Below, piece after piece: positions 1-7,465 of a DNA stretch of 64,000 nucleotides. The notes below the pieces were generated by a model. The model worked only from the letters and a program-made list of their open reading frames with translations, was not told the DNA's origin and did no database searches. The DNA is from an uncultured Oscillospiraceae bacterium (GTDB lineage Bacteria; Bacillota; Clostridia; Oscillospirales; Oscillospiraceae): the NCBI GenBank assembly GCA_951801655.1, contig CATONV010000003.1:1-64000 (forward strand). The letters are read 5' to 3'. A program made the position numbers and the translations under genes. The number at the start of each line of letters is the position of its first letter. Position 1 is the stretch's first letter.

Positions 1-382
1 TGGCCACCAGCAGCTCCCCGGAAGCGGCGGAACAGGAGTTGAACACATGGACGTTAACCTCCGGGTTCTCCTCCTCCAGCAGCAGCCGGGCCTGCTCGGC
101 ACTGTTGTGGGAGCCGCTGAGCAGGGCGGTCAGGGTAACCACATATACGTCGTCCGCCCCCCGGTAGGCGTCCAGATAGGCCTGGGGAGAGGGGCAGGAG
201 GTGGTGGGGGCGTCCTGGCTCTGGTGCATGGCCCACAGCAGATCGGCCTGGTCAAAAGTCTCGTCGTCCACAAAGGTGCTGCCGTTGGCCTGGATGGTCA
301 GGGGTACCTTCACAAAGACGGGGTCCTTCAGCATGGCGGGGGTCAGGTCGCAGCAGCTATCCACTACAATTTTGAAACTCAT
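1..382 (-). CDS. DegV family fatty-acid-binding protein (3' end cut by window)
   Basis: DegV proteins bind a fatty acid and can present it to fatty acid kinase FakA. About 127 N-terminal residues are present. They open with KIVVDSCCDLT, the family's DS-x-x-D-L pattern, and contain TSCPSPQAYL (the family TS-x-PSP loop) and LLSGSHNSAEQA. The ATG at 382 follows GGAGATGAAGCAT and lies downstream of a good promoter. The rest of the gene lies off the left edge. The family is clear from these motifs; the ligand cannot be told. Confidence 0.85.
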   Translation of the reverse strand, partial: MSFKIVVDSCCDLTPAMLKDPVFVKVPLTIQANGSTFVDDETFDQADLLWAMHQSQDAPTTSCPSPQAYLDAYRGADDVYVVTLTALLSGSHNSAEQARLLLEEENPEVNVHVFNSCSAASGELLVA

Positions 383-428
383 ATGCTTCATCTCCAGACA
401 TGGTCTTTTAAATTGGATTATGCCAATT

Positions 429-457
429 AGTTTACCATACCTTTTGAAAGATGTAAA
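429..457 (-). promoter_or_regulatory. sigma-A promoter of degV
   Basis: On the minus strand TTTACA (452-457) and TAAACT (429-434) are separated by 17 bp, about 47 bp upstream of the degV start codon. The spacing is optimal and each box departs from consensus at one or two positions. Confidence 0.6.
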
Positions 458-517
458 GAGGAAATATCAATCCCCCGGCGGACCAGCCGGATTTATCCCT
501 TCCGGCAGTCACAATCG

Positions 518-1081
518 TTACATTGGCTTCAGATTTTGATTGAGCCGGTCCACCATCCAGGCGATGCGCTTCTCCCGGCCAGTCTCCGTCTTCGCGTCAA
601 AATACGCCCGCGTGTAGGTTTTCTTCACAGACAGGGACATAGCCTGAAAATTTGCAAAGGCCGGCTCATAGTCTTTCAGCAGCGCGGACAGGCAGGCAAT
701 TTGTTCCTCTGTGATAACAGCCAGAGGGTTCGGCGCGTTCCACTGGCCGTTTCTTTTGGCCTCCTCCACTTTTTTTCGGCCAAAATCGGTCATAAGGCCC
801 CTCTCCTCCAGGCTTTTGACCAGTGCCTTATTTTTCTCTGACCACTTGCTCTTCTCCCTGCGCTGGGCAAAATATTTTTTATAGGCGCTGTCATCAATCC
901 TCTCCATCTGTCCGTCAATCCAGCCAAAGCAGAGGGCCTCCTCCAGCGCCTCTCCCGCTTTAATCGTCTTCGGTCCGCCCGGCTTGCCAAACAGCAGCCA
1001 AGCGCCCTCTCTCGACAGACAGTTATCATTCAGCCAGGCCCGAAACTGCGCCCTGTCTACAAATACCATCACATCGCCCAT
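518..1081 (-). CDS. YdeI/OmpD-associated family protein
   Basis: A 187-residue protein with the features of the YdeI/OmpD-associated family: an N-terminal domain with EALCFGWIDGQ and KKYFAQRREKSKWSEKNKALV, then a C-terminal helical segment with FGRKKVEEAKRNGQW and a basic tail. The family is widespread and poorly characterised; some members affect resistance to antimicrobial peptides. The start codon directly follows the trmD stop (TAA then ATG), so the two are co-transcribed and probably translationally coupled. A second in-frame ATG four codons on (MVF) is an alternative start. The role here is unknown. Confidence 0.75.
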   Translation of the reverse strand: MGDVMVFVDRAQFRAWLNDNCLSREGAWLLFGKPGGPKTIKAGEALEEALCFGWIDGQMERIDDSAYKKYFAQRREKSKWSEKNKALVKSLEERGLMTDFGRKKVEEAKRNGQWNAPNPLAVITEEQIACLSALLKDYEPAFANFQAMSLSVKKTYTRAYFDAKTETGREKRIAWMVDRLNQNLKPM

Positions 1082-1822
1082 TTACTCCTCCTCCAGCTCT
1101 TTCAGCAGCTTCCGGTCCTCTTTGGAGGACAGGTCCAGCTTTTCGTAGAGGTCGGGGCGCCGCTGCCTGGTGCGGAGGATGGACTGCTTTCTCCGCCACT
1201 GGTCCACCTTGGCATGGTTGCCCGACAGGAGGACGGGGGGCACCGCCCGGTCGTGCCACACTTCGGGGCGGGAGTACTGGGGGGCCTCCAGCATGCCGTT
1301 CCAGTGGCTCTCTTTCTCGTAGCAGGAGGGGTCGGACAGCACCCCGGGCACCAGGCGGCACACCGCGTCGGCCACCGCCATAGCGGGAATTTCCCCCCCG
1401 GTCATCACAAAATCCCCCAGGGAAATCTCCTCATCCACGCACTCCTCGATAAACCTCTCGTCGATGCCCTCGTAGTGGCCGCAGACCAGAATCAGCCGCC
1501 GGTAGTCGTCCTTCAGCCGCCGGGCATCCCTCTGGGTAAAGGTCTTGCCCGCCGGGGACATGTAGATGGTGTGAACCCTCTCCCCCGCCTCCCGGCAGAT
1601 GTTCTCCCAGCAGCGGTAGAGAGGGTCGGCCTGCATCACCGCCCCCCGGCCCCCGCCGTAGGGGTAGTCGTCCACCTGCTTCTGCTTGTTTACGGTGTAG
1701 TCCCGAATCTGGTGGCACTCCACCCGGATGTAGCCCCTCTCCTGGCCCCGGCCCAAAACCGACTCACAGAGCATATCTCCCACCACATCGGGAAATAATG
1801 TCATAATATCAATACGGTACAT
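1082..1822 (-). CDS. trmD: tRNA (guanine-37-N1)-methyltransferase TrmD
   Basis: Methylates N1 of G37 in tRNAs reading CNN codons, using S-adenosylmethionine, and so prevents +1 frameshifting. The 246 residues match the usual length. Visible are the N-terminal MYRIDIMTLFPDVV, the substrate loop YPYGGGRGAVMQADPL, the trefoil-knot SAM site VCGHYEGIDERF and EISLGDFVMTGGE, and the C-terminal PDLYEKLDLSSKEDRKLL. It is usually found with rpsP, rimM and rplS. Here it stands first in a short operon with a YdeI-like gene, and a divergent flavodiiron gene lies upstream, so the usual ribosomal neighbours are absent. Confidence 0.97.
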   Translation of the reverse strand: MYRIDIMTLFPDVVGDMLCESVLGRGQERGYIRVECHQIRDYTVNKQKQVDDYPYGGGRGAVMQADPLYRCWENICREAGERVHTIYMSPAGKTFTQRDARRLKDDYRRLILVCGHYEGIDERFIEECVDEEISLGDFVMTGGEIPAMAVADAVCRLVPGVLSDPSCYEKESHWNGMLEAPQYSRPEVWHDRAVPPVLLSGNHAKVDQWRRKQSILRTRQRRPDLYEKLDLSSKEDRKLLKELEEE

Positions 1823-2079
1823 CCCATGTCCCGCCTCTCTTAAATGGTAGTGCGGGACGATCTCGGCCCGCCGCCTTACAATAGTCGGACTTTTTTGTCA
1901 CGGCGCACCGGATTGCCGCGCCCTACCCATTATACGGAAGCGGCTGTTCTTTTTCAATGCCTTTTCAGGGGACAGGAAAAAAATTTTTCCCGTTGTGGAA
2001 AAATTCTATCGCATTTTTGGGAAAAATATGTTAAACTATGGGGCGACAAAATTCCTGCACGAAAGCGAGGTTTTTCTCT

Positions 2080-3432
2080 ATGTACTGTACCCGCAAGGTC
2101 ACCGAGGACCTGATCTGGATCGGCTCCAACGACCGCCAGCACCCTGTCTTCGAGGCGGCCCACCCCGTCCCCCGGGGAATGTCCTACAACTCCTACCTGC
2201 TGCTGGACGAGAAGACCGTCCTCTTTGACACGGTGGATCGCTCCGTCCAGACACAATTTTTGGAAAATTTGGAGTACACTCTGGATGGTCGCCCCCTGGA
2301 CTATATCTTTGTCCACCACATGGAGCCCGACCACGCCGCCACCCTGGGCGACCTGATTCTCCGCCACCCGGAGGCCAAAATCGTCTGCAACGGAAAGGCC
2401 ATCAACATGATCCGCCAGTTCCACGCCGCCGACCCCTCTGGGGCCATTCTGGTGAACGAGGGGGACACCCTGTCCACAGGCCGGCACAATTTCACCTTCG
2501 TGGCCGCCCCCATGGTCCACTGGCCCGAGGTGGTGGTGAGCTACGACTCCACCGACAAGATTCTCTTCTCCGCTGACGGCTTCGGCTCCTTCGGGGCGCT
2601 GAACGGCGTTCTCTTCGCCGACGAGATCGACTGGGAGAGAGACTGGCTGGACGAGGCCCGGCGGTACTACACCAACATCGTGGGCAAGTACGGCTCTCAG
2701 GTAATGGCCCTGCTGAAAAAAGCCTCCGCCCTGGACATCCGGATGATCTGCCCCCTCCACGGCCCCGTGTGGCGCAAGGACTTTTCTCAGATCATCGACC
2801 GCTACGTGAAGTGGGCCTCCTATGAGCCCGAGGTCCAGGGGGTTGTAATTCCCTTCGCCTCCATCTACGGCCACACCGAGACCGCCGCCAACATTCTGGC
2901 CTGCCGCCTGGCCGAGCTGGGCGTGCCCGTTGAGATGCACGACGTGTCCGTCACCCACTACTCCCATGTGCTGTCCGACTGCTTCAAGTACAGCCACATC
3001 GTCTTCGCTGCCCCCACCTTTAATAACGGCATTTTCGACCCCATGGAGCATCTGCTGCGGGACCTTCAGCACCACAACCTGCAAAACCGGAAGGTCGCCC
3101 TCATCCAGAACGGCTCCTGGGCCCCCGCCAGCGGCAAGCTGATGGCGGAAATTTTGGGCGGTATGAAAAACATGGAGATACTTGAGGCCCCTGTCACCCT
3201 CAAGTCCGCCCTGGTCCCCGGCCAGGAGGGGGAGATCACAGCCCTGGCCCAGACTCTGGCCGCGTCCGTCAAAGGCGAAGAGTCTTCTCCCGAGGCGGAG
3301 GCTGTCCAGGAGAAGCCCCGCGGCTTTGTATGCAAGATCTGCGGCTTCATCTACGAGAGCGACACCCTCCCCGACGACTACGTCTGCCCCATTTGCCGCC
3401 GGCCCGCCTCCGACTTTGAACCGGTGCAGTAA
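2080..3432 (+). CDS. Flavodiiron protein fused to rubredoxin (FprA type)
   Basis: A cytosolic oxidase that reduces O2 to water, or NO to N2O, with electrons from reduced rubredoxin/NADH; it is an oxygen defence enzyme of anaerobes. Domains in order in 450 residues: a metallo-beta-lactamase-like diiron domain with the ligand motif HHMEPDHAATL (near residues 81-91); a flavodoxin domain starting VVIPFASIYGHTETAA (near 265) with FAAPTFNNGIFDP; and a C-terminal rubredoxin with paired CKICGFIY and CPICRRP cysteine knuckles. Many homologues lack the fused rubredoxin. The start chosen is the ATG after GCGAGG; a longer reading would add 14 non-conserved residues. An intrinsic terminator follows. Confidence 0.95.
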   Translation: MYCTRKVTEDLIWIGSNDRQHPVFEAAHPVPRGMSYNSYLLLDEKTVLFDTVDRSVQTQFLENLEYTLDGRPLDYIFVHHMEPDHAATLGDLILRHPEAKIVCNGKAINMIRQFHAADPSGAILVNEGDTLSTGRHNFTFVAAPMVHWPEVVVSYDSTDKILFSADGFGSFGALNGVLFADEIDWERDWLDEARRYYTNIVGKYGSQVMALLKKASALDIRMICPLHGPVWRKDFSQIIDRYVKWASYEPEVQGVVIPFASIYGHTETAANILACRLAELGVPVEMHDVSVTHYSHVLSDCFKYSHIVFAAPTFNNGIFDPMEHLLRDLQHHNLQNRKVALIQNGSWAPASGKLMAEILGGMKNMEILEAPVTLKSALVPGQEGEITALAQTLAASVKGEESSPEAEAVQEKPRGFVCKICGFIYESDTLPDDYVCPICRRPASDFEPVQ

Positions 3433-3440
3433 AATCACAA

Positions 3441-3475
3441 ACCGCCGTCCCCTACGGGACGGCGGTCTTTTATTT
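3441..3475 (+). terminator. Terminator after the flavodiiron gene
   Basis: An 11-bp perfect stem (3441-3451 with 3456-3466), loop CTAC, followed by CTTTTATTTT. It lies 8 bp past the stop codon and just overlaps the end of the in-frame extension of the opposing XRE gene. Confidence 0.9.
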
Positions 3476-3559
3476 TGCCGACTTTAATTTTCTTACCAAC
3501 TGTTCTACCAGCAGCTTGTCCTCTCTGCTCAAAACTGCCCAGTCATCAAAAAATTTCCG
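3470..3559 (-). pseudogene. In-frame continuation of the XRE gene beyond its stop codon
   Basis: Immediately after the TAA at 3560-3562 the same frame stays open for 29 sense codons to a second TAA at 3470-3472. It encodes RKFFDDWAVLSREDKLL and then VEQLVRKLK, an amphipathic helix with the character of the C-terminal tail of clostridial XRE regulators, where Q or K normally stands at the stop position. This looks like a nonsense mutation (CAA to TAA) separating the tail from the DNA-binding domain. Readthrough or an assembly error is the alternative. Confidence 0.6.
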
Positions 3560-3787
3560 TTACTCCTCTGACAGTTCCACAAAATCTCCTTCCGCAAAAA
3601 ACTGCGCCATTGTGATGCCAAAGCCCTTGCAAATCGTCTCTAACGTCGGGATGGACGGCGTGGTGCTCCGTTTAAACAAATTTGTGATCGTAGACTGCGG
3701 CAGGCCAGCTTCCTTTGCCAATCTGTAGGCTGTCCAGTTCCTCTCCTTCATCAGCTGAAGAATACGCGCCTGGGTATCCAAGTACAT
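3560..3787 (-). CDS. XRE-family HTH regulator, prematurely stopped
   Basis: A 75-residue Cro/C1-type DNA-binding protein. The HTH covers about residues 8-62: ILQLMKERNWTAYRLAKEAG, then LPQSTITNLFKR as recognition helix, then PSIPTLETICKGFGITMAQFF. The ATG at 3787 is preferred because AAGGG is spaced from it correctly, while the ATG at 3793 touches that SD. The protein ends in ELSEE at a TAA, but the frame continues open for 29 more codons. It faces a 24-codon ORF across a palindrome-rich spacer, a layout suggesting control of that ORF and of itself. Confidence 0.85.
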   Translation of the reverse strand: MYLDTQARILQLMKERNWTAYRLAKEAGLPQSTITNLFKRSTTPSIPTLETICKGFGITMAQFFAEGDFVELSEE

Positions 3788-3816
3788 CACCATCCCTTAG
3801 AGATTATAGTATTACT

Positions 3817-3888
3817 CATTTGAATGGTGATAAACTTTTATTTCGAGTTTTTTCTGCTTCTCAATTGAGATATAATATCATTCAATGA
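3817..3888. promoter_or_regulatory. Palindrome-rich divergent control region
   Basis: Three short perfect inverted repeats lie between the XRE gene and the 24-codon ORF: CATTTGAATG (3817-3826), CTCAATTGAG (3860-3869) and TCATTCAATGA (3878-3888). The first and third share CATT-n-AATG half sites, as expected for operators of a dimeric XRE repressor. A TATAAT box for rightward transcription (3871-3876) lies between the last two, although its -35 is poor. Leftward, TATAAT is found at 3804-3809. That these are operators is inferred. Confidence 0.45.
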
Positions 3889-3903
3889 AAGGAGGTAATT
3901 GCC

Positions 3904-3978
3904 ATGAAAAAAGAAGATAGAGAAGGTCTCTCCATAATACTTAGCCGGTTGTTTATGACACATACACAATTACATTAA
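3904..3978 (+). CDS. 24-residue hypothetical peptide
   Basis: A short ORF with an excellent ribosome binding site: AAAGGAGGT sits 6 nt before the ATG. The product starts MKKEDREGLSIILSRL, charged then amphipathic, and ends FMTHTQLH; it has no signal peptide. A strong terminator begins two bases after the stop, so it forms a compact single-gene unit opposite the XRE gene. I do not recognise it. The strong SD and tight terminator argue for real expression. It could be a regulatory or sensing peptide, a small toxin, or the remnant of a longer gene. Confidence 0.5.
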   Translation: MKKEDREGLSIILSRLFMTHTQLH

Positions 3979-3980
3979 GA

Positions 3981-4010
3981 AAGCCGCTGTGGTACGTTCC
4001 ACAGCGGCTT
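3981..4010. terminator. Bidirectional terminator between small ORF and GT2 gene
   Basis: A perfect 12-bp stem (3981-3992 with 3999-4010) with loop TACGTT. The plus strand continues CCATTTTCTT. It serves the 24-codon ORF and, from the other side, the glycosyltransferase gene. Confidence 0.8.
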
Positions 4011-4025
4011 CCATTTTCTTATTCG

Positions 4026-5270
4026 TTATCTTCCTGGCAGTTGGGGGGCCATAGTGCGGGTGTGGCGAATTTCCTCCCACACGGTAGTCTTTTTCCAGCA
4101 GCTGAATGCGGTAATGGGCAGCCAGGTGAGGAGAAACAGCCAGTAGGTACACAGCCCCTTCCACAGCCGGAGGTCCCACTTCCCCTCCAAGGTGAGGACG
4201 ATCCCGGCGGCAATGGTAGCCGTGAGGGCAGCCCAGGCGATGTTGCCGCAGGCCCCCGCCAGCCCAAGAAGCAGGGACTGGAGAAGGGTCCTCCCGCCCA
4301 GGGCAGAGGTGAGGGCGGTACACAGCAGGCCCGCCAGAGCGGCCAGCTGGTAGGCGGGTAGCAGGAGGGTGGTCTCAAAGTCGAACAAAGTCAGCCGGGG
4401 CCGGCTGGCCTGTGCCTCGTTCAGGGCGGGCAGGAACCGCTGGGCCACCTGGAGAGTACCACTGGTCCAGCGGCGGCGCTGGGTAAAGGACTGCTCCCAG
4501 GTGAGGGGCTGTTCGTCATAGGTAACTGCCTTGGGTACGTAGGCCACCCTCTCCCCTGCCAGCACGGCCTGGGCGGTGAGCTCCAGGTCCTCGCTGATGG
4601 TCTCGGTGCGCCAGCCGCCCAGCTTGTCCAGCAGCTGCTGGGTCACCATAAAGCCGGTGCCGCCGATCATGGCGGACACGCCCAGCCCCGCCTTGCCCCC
4701 GTTGTGGAAGCGGTTCATCATCCAGTAGTAGATGGAGGAGCAGCCGGAGGCGGCGGTGTCGTAGGGGTTTTTGCTGTCCCGGTAGCCCTGAGCCGCCCGG
4801 ACCCCGGCCAACCGGGCGTTGTTCATCTCCGCCAGGAACCGGGAGTCCACCACGTTGTCCGCGTCGAAAACCAGCCAGGCGTCATACCGTCGGCCCCAGA
4901 GTCGATTGTAGGCAAACCGGAGGACCTCCCCCTTGCTCTTCACCGGCACGGTACACTCCAGCACCTTGGCCCCAAAGCTTTGGGCCGCCAGAGAGGTATT
5001 ATCCGTACAGTTATTTGGGATCACCCAGATATCATACAGCTCTGAGGGATAGTCCTGGGTGAGCAGGCTGTTGATCAGGGGGCCGATTACCAGCTCCTCG
5101 TTCCGGGCGGCGATTAAAACGGCAAATTTCGTCCGGGCCGGATGAAAACCGTAGTCCACCGGCTTTTTTGCGCAGGCCAGTCCGGAGACAAAATACCACA
5201 GCCCCCATAATGTCATCAATACTCCCATTGTGCCCGTCAGGGCCAGTGCAGCAGGAAACAACCAATCCAT
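4026..5270 (-). CDS. Membrane glycosyltransferase, GT2 family
   Basis: A processive-type GT2 enzyme polymerising or transferring sugars at the membrane. Of 414 residues, 1-35 form a membrane anchor. The catalytic domain has FAVLIAARNEELVIG, the metal-binding VFDADNVVD, TGFMVTQQ, the acceptor motif SEDLELTAQA, and QRRRW (the Q-x-x-RW motif of cellulose/hyaluronan-synthase-like enzymes). Three or four hydrophobic segments follow from about residue 300. The ATG follows AGGAGGAGCGGGAT. It stands alone, with no polysaccharide genes nearby, so neither the sugar nor the product can be assigned. Confidence 0.88.
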   Translation of the reverse strand: MDWLFPAALALTGTMGVLMTLWGLWYFVSGLACAKKPVDYGFHPARTKFAVLIAARNEELVIGPLINSLLTQDYPSELYDIWVIPNNCTDNTSLAAQSFGAKVLECTVPVKSKGEVLRFAYNRLWGRRYDAWLVFDADNVVDSRFLAEMNNARLAGVRAAQGYRDSKNPYDTAASGCSSIYYWMMNRFHNGGKAGLGVSAMIGGTGFMVTQQLLDKLGGWRTETISEDLELTAQAVLAGERVAYVPKAVTYDEQPLTWEQSFTQRRRWTSGTLQVAQRFLPALNEAQASRPRLTLFDFETTLLLPAYQLAALAGLLCTALTSALGGRTLLQSLLLGLAGACGNIAWAALTATIAAGIVLTLEGKWDLRLWKGLCTYWLFLLTWLPITAFSCWKKTTVWEEIRHTRTMAPQLPGR

Positions 5271-5465
5271 ATCCCGCTCCTCCTCTCGTTTTTACCCCTC
5301 AATTTTCTCCGCCCTGCAAAAAGACGCAAACACCGGAAAGAATTGAGAGTCGTTTATGTCCACAAGAATAGCAGACGTTCCTTAAGGACAACGGGGGAGG
5401 AAGTTTAAGATTTCATAAAGGTTTCTTTAACCCGCCTGTTCGACAGAAATTAACATTTTCTTCAT

Positions 5466-5494
5466 TTGACAAAAACGAAGAAATCAGCTATACT
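5466..5494 (+). promoter_or_regulatory. Consensus sigma-A promoter of the Opu-type operon
   Basis: TTGACA (5466-5471), a 17-bp spacer, TATACT (5489-5494). It predicts a start near 5501 and so a leader of about 215 nt before the first gene. I see no gene or clear signal in 5271-5465. Confidence 0.85.
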
Positions 5495-5500
5495 ATATTT

Positions 5501-5715
5501 AGTTATTATTCCAGGTTCTTCCATTCAGGTACACAGCCATACAGGTTTTTGTGGGCCGGTTGCAAACTCGGCCCTTCTTTTTTTACCTGACTGGAGACGG
5601 CCGGAGCAATTCGCAAAAATGCCGATACCCCCCCTATAAAAAGAAGGTTTCTCATGATTACATAGAATTGCTCTGATAAACCGGCGCCCCAAGCGCCCCG
5701 GAAAAGGAGGTCACA
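5501..5715 (+). promoter_or_regulatory. Structured 5' leader with a terminator-like hairpin
   Basis: The leader holds a GGGCCG/CGGCCC stem (5553-5558 with 5569-5574) followed by a T-rich run (5575-5584), which is an intrinsic terminator upstream of the coding region. Two long-range pairings could compete with or organise it: CCATTCAGGT (5521-5530) with ACCTGACTGG (5585-5594, one mismatch), and GAGCAATTC (5604-5612) with GAATTGCTC (5665-5673). This layout is that of an attenuator or riboswitch. I do not recognise a known class, and no leader ORF with a good SD is evident. Confidence 0.5.
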
Positions 5716-6828
5716 TTGCTTCGATTCGATCACGTCAGTCTCACCTACGGAACCCAGAAGATTCTAAACGACATCTCATTTGAGATCCAGGAGGGGCAGT
5801 TCGCCGTTTTCATCGGCCCCTCCGGATGCGGCAAGACCACCACCCTAAAGATGATTAACCGCCTCATCCAGCCCGACAGCGGACACATCTACCTAGGCGA
5901 CCAGGACATTGCCTCCATCGACCGCTATGAGCTGCGGCGGCACACCGGCTATGTCATCCAGCAAATCGGCCTGTTTCCCAACATGACGGTGGCCCAGAAT
6001 ATCTGCGTGGTGCCCAAGCTGCTGAAATGGCCCAAGGACAAGTGCGACCAGATCGTCCACGATCTGCTGGACATGGTGGAACTGCCCTACGACCAGTACG
6101 CCCATAAGTACCCCGGGGAGATGTCAGGAGGCCAGCAGCAGCGCATCGGCATCCTGCGGGCCCTGGCCGCCTCTCCCCCGGTGGTACTGATGGATGAGCC
6201 CTTCAGCGCCCTGGACCCCATGACCCGCCGCTCCCTCCAGCTGGAGGTAAAAAACCTTCAGCAGAAGCTGAACAAGACCATTGTCTTCGTCACCCACGAC
6301 ATGGAGGAGGCGCTGGACCTGGCCGACGTCATCGTCTTTATGAACCAGGGGGAGATCGTCCAGATCGCGCCCCCGGAGGAGATGCTGGAGAACCCCGCCA
6401 CCGACCAGATTCGGGAGTTTTTGGGCAAGCACCAGTCCGGCCCCGACCCCGCCGGGCTGACGGTGGACCAGTTCATGCGCACCGGCATTATCACCGTGAA
6501 GGAAAACCGGGGCGTCAACGAGTGCGTCAGCCGGATGCAGCACCACAACGTGGACACCCTCCTCGTAGTAGACGAGCAGCGTCGGTATCAGGGCACTGTT
6601 TCCATCGCAGATATCCGCCTTACCGGACACGTGGTAAAGACCATCGGGCCGCTGGTGCGGTGTACCACCCCCACCGTCCATGTGGGGGACAACGCCAGGG
6701 AGTGCTTTGAGCAGCTGATCTCCAGCGGCTTCCCCTACCTGGTGGTGCTGCAGGAGAACGAGACGGTGGCGGGCATCGTCACCAAAACCAGCATGGCCTC
6801 CGCCATGGCGGAACAGCTGTGGGGGTGA
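5716..6828 (+). CDS. Opu/ProV-type ABC transporter ATPase with CBS domains
   Basis: ATP-hydrolysing subunit of an importer for quaternary amines such as glycine betaine, carnitine or choline, or related compounds. The 370 residues contain Walker A GPSGCGKT (34-41), Q-loop QQIGLFPNMTV, signature MSGGQQQR, Walker B VVLMDEP and switch VTHDMEEAL, then a tandem CBS pair (about 255-365), which in OpuA-type systems senses ionic strength or nucleotides. The start is TTG, preceded by AAAGGAGG at ideal distance. The next gene begins 4 nt downstream. The ATPase identity is certain; the substrate class comes from the family. Confidence 0.92.
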   Translation: MLRFDHVSLTYGTQKILNDISFEIQEGQFAVFIGPSGCGKTTTLKMINRLIQPDSGHIYLGDQDIASIDRYELRRHTGYVIQQIGLFPNMTVAQNICVVPKLLKWPKDKCDQIVHDLLDMVELPYDQYAHKYPGEMSGGQQQRIGILRALAASPPVVLMDEPFSALDPMTRRSLQLEVKNLQQKLNKTIVFVTHDMEEALDLADVIVFMNQGEIVQIAPPEEMLENPATDQIREFLGKHQSGPDPAGLTVDQFMRTGIITVKENRGVNECVSRMQHHNVDTLLVVDEQRRYQGTVSIADIRLTGHVVKTIGPLVRCTTPTVHVGDNARECFEQLISSGFPYLVVLQENETVAGIVTKTSMASAMAEQLWG

Positions 6829-6832
6829 TGGA

Positions 6833-7465
6833 ATGAACGAGCTGCTGCTGTCCATCCTCCAGGCCACCGCCCGCCACACCGGCTACACCCTGGTTTGCGT
6901 GGCCATCGGCTTTGTGCTGGGCCTCTCTTTGGGCATCGGACTGTCCCGCCTGCCCACGCTGTCCAAATTTCTCATTCCCCTGCTGTCTATTTTAAATACC
7001 GTGCCCGGTATTGTCTTCATTGGCATATTGGTAATTATGATTGGTATGACCCCCGCCACCGTCATCATCGCCCTGTCCATCTACGCCATGTTTCCGGTAC
7101 TGAAAAACACCGTCACCGGGCTGAACGGAGTGGACCAGCAGTATAAAGAGGCCGCCCGGGGCTGCGGCATGAACCACTTCCAGCGGCTTTATCAGGTAGA
7201 ACTGCCCTTGGCTATGCCCACTATCATCGGTGGGTTGCGGCTGTCTACGGTGTACACCGTCAGCTGGGCGGTGCTGGCCGCCATGATCGGTCAGGGCGGG
7301 CTGGGCGACTTTGTCTACAAGGGGGTCAGCTCCAACAACAACGCCCTCATTCTCCAGGGGGCCGTTCCCGCCGCCATTCTGGCCTTGGTACTAGGCGCTA
7401 TGGTGGACGCCCTCCAGAAGCGGGTGGTTCCTCGGGGCCTGCGGAAAGGCGGGGCCGGGAAATGA
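6833..7465 (+). CDS. Opu-type ABC transporter permease
   Basis: A 210-residue integral membrane subunit with about five membrane helices and the cytoplasmic coupling motif EAARGCGMNHFQRLYQVELPLA near residue 115. The sequence HTGYTLVCVAIGFVLGLSLGIGL at the N-terminus is typical of OpuCB/OpuCD permeases. It overlaps the next gene by 4 bp, so translation is probably coupled. With the permease domain of the next protein it can form a heterodimeric channel. Confidence 0.9.
   Translation: MNELLLSILQATARHTGYTLVCVAIGFVLGLSLGIGLSRLPTLSKFLIPLLSILNTVPGIVFIGILVIMIGMTPATVIIALSIYAMFPVLKNTVTGLNGVDQQYKEAARGCGMNHFQRLYQVELPLAMPTIIGGLRLSTVYTVSWAVLAAMIGQGGLGDFVYKGVSSNNNALILQGAVPAAILALVLGAMVDALQKRVVPRGLRKGGAGK

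Noticed and set aside
1954-3438. 494-codon open frame on the minus strand opposite the flavodiiron gene
   Set aside because: It is the complement of a clearly coding gene in GC-rich DNA; the translation is Gly/Val/His-rich with no family pattern.
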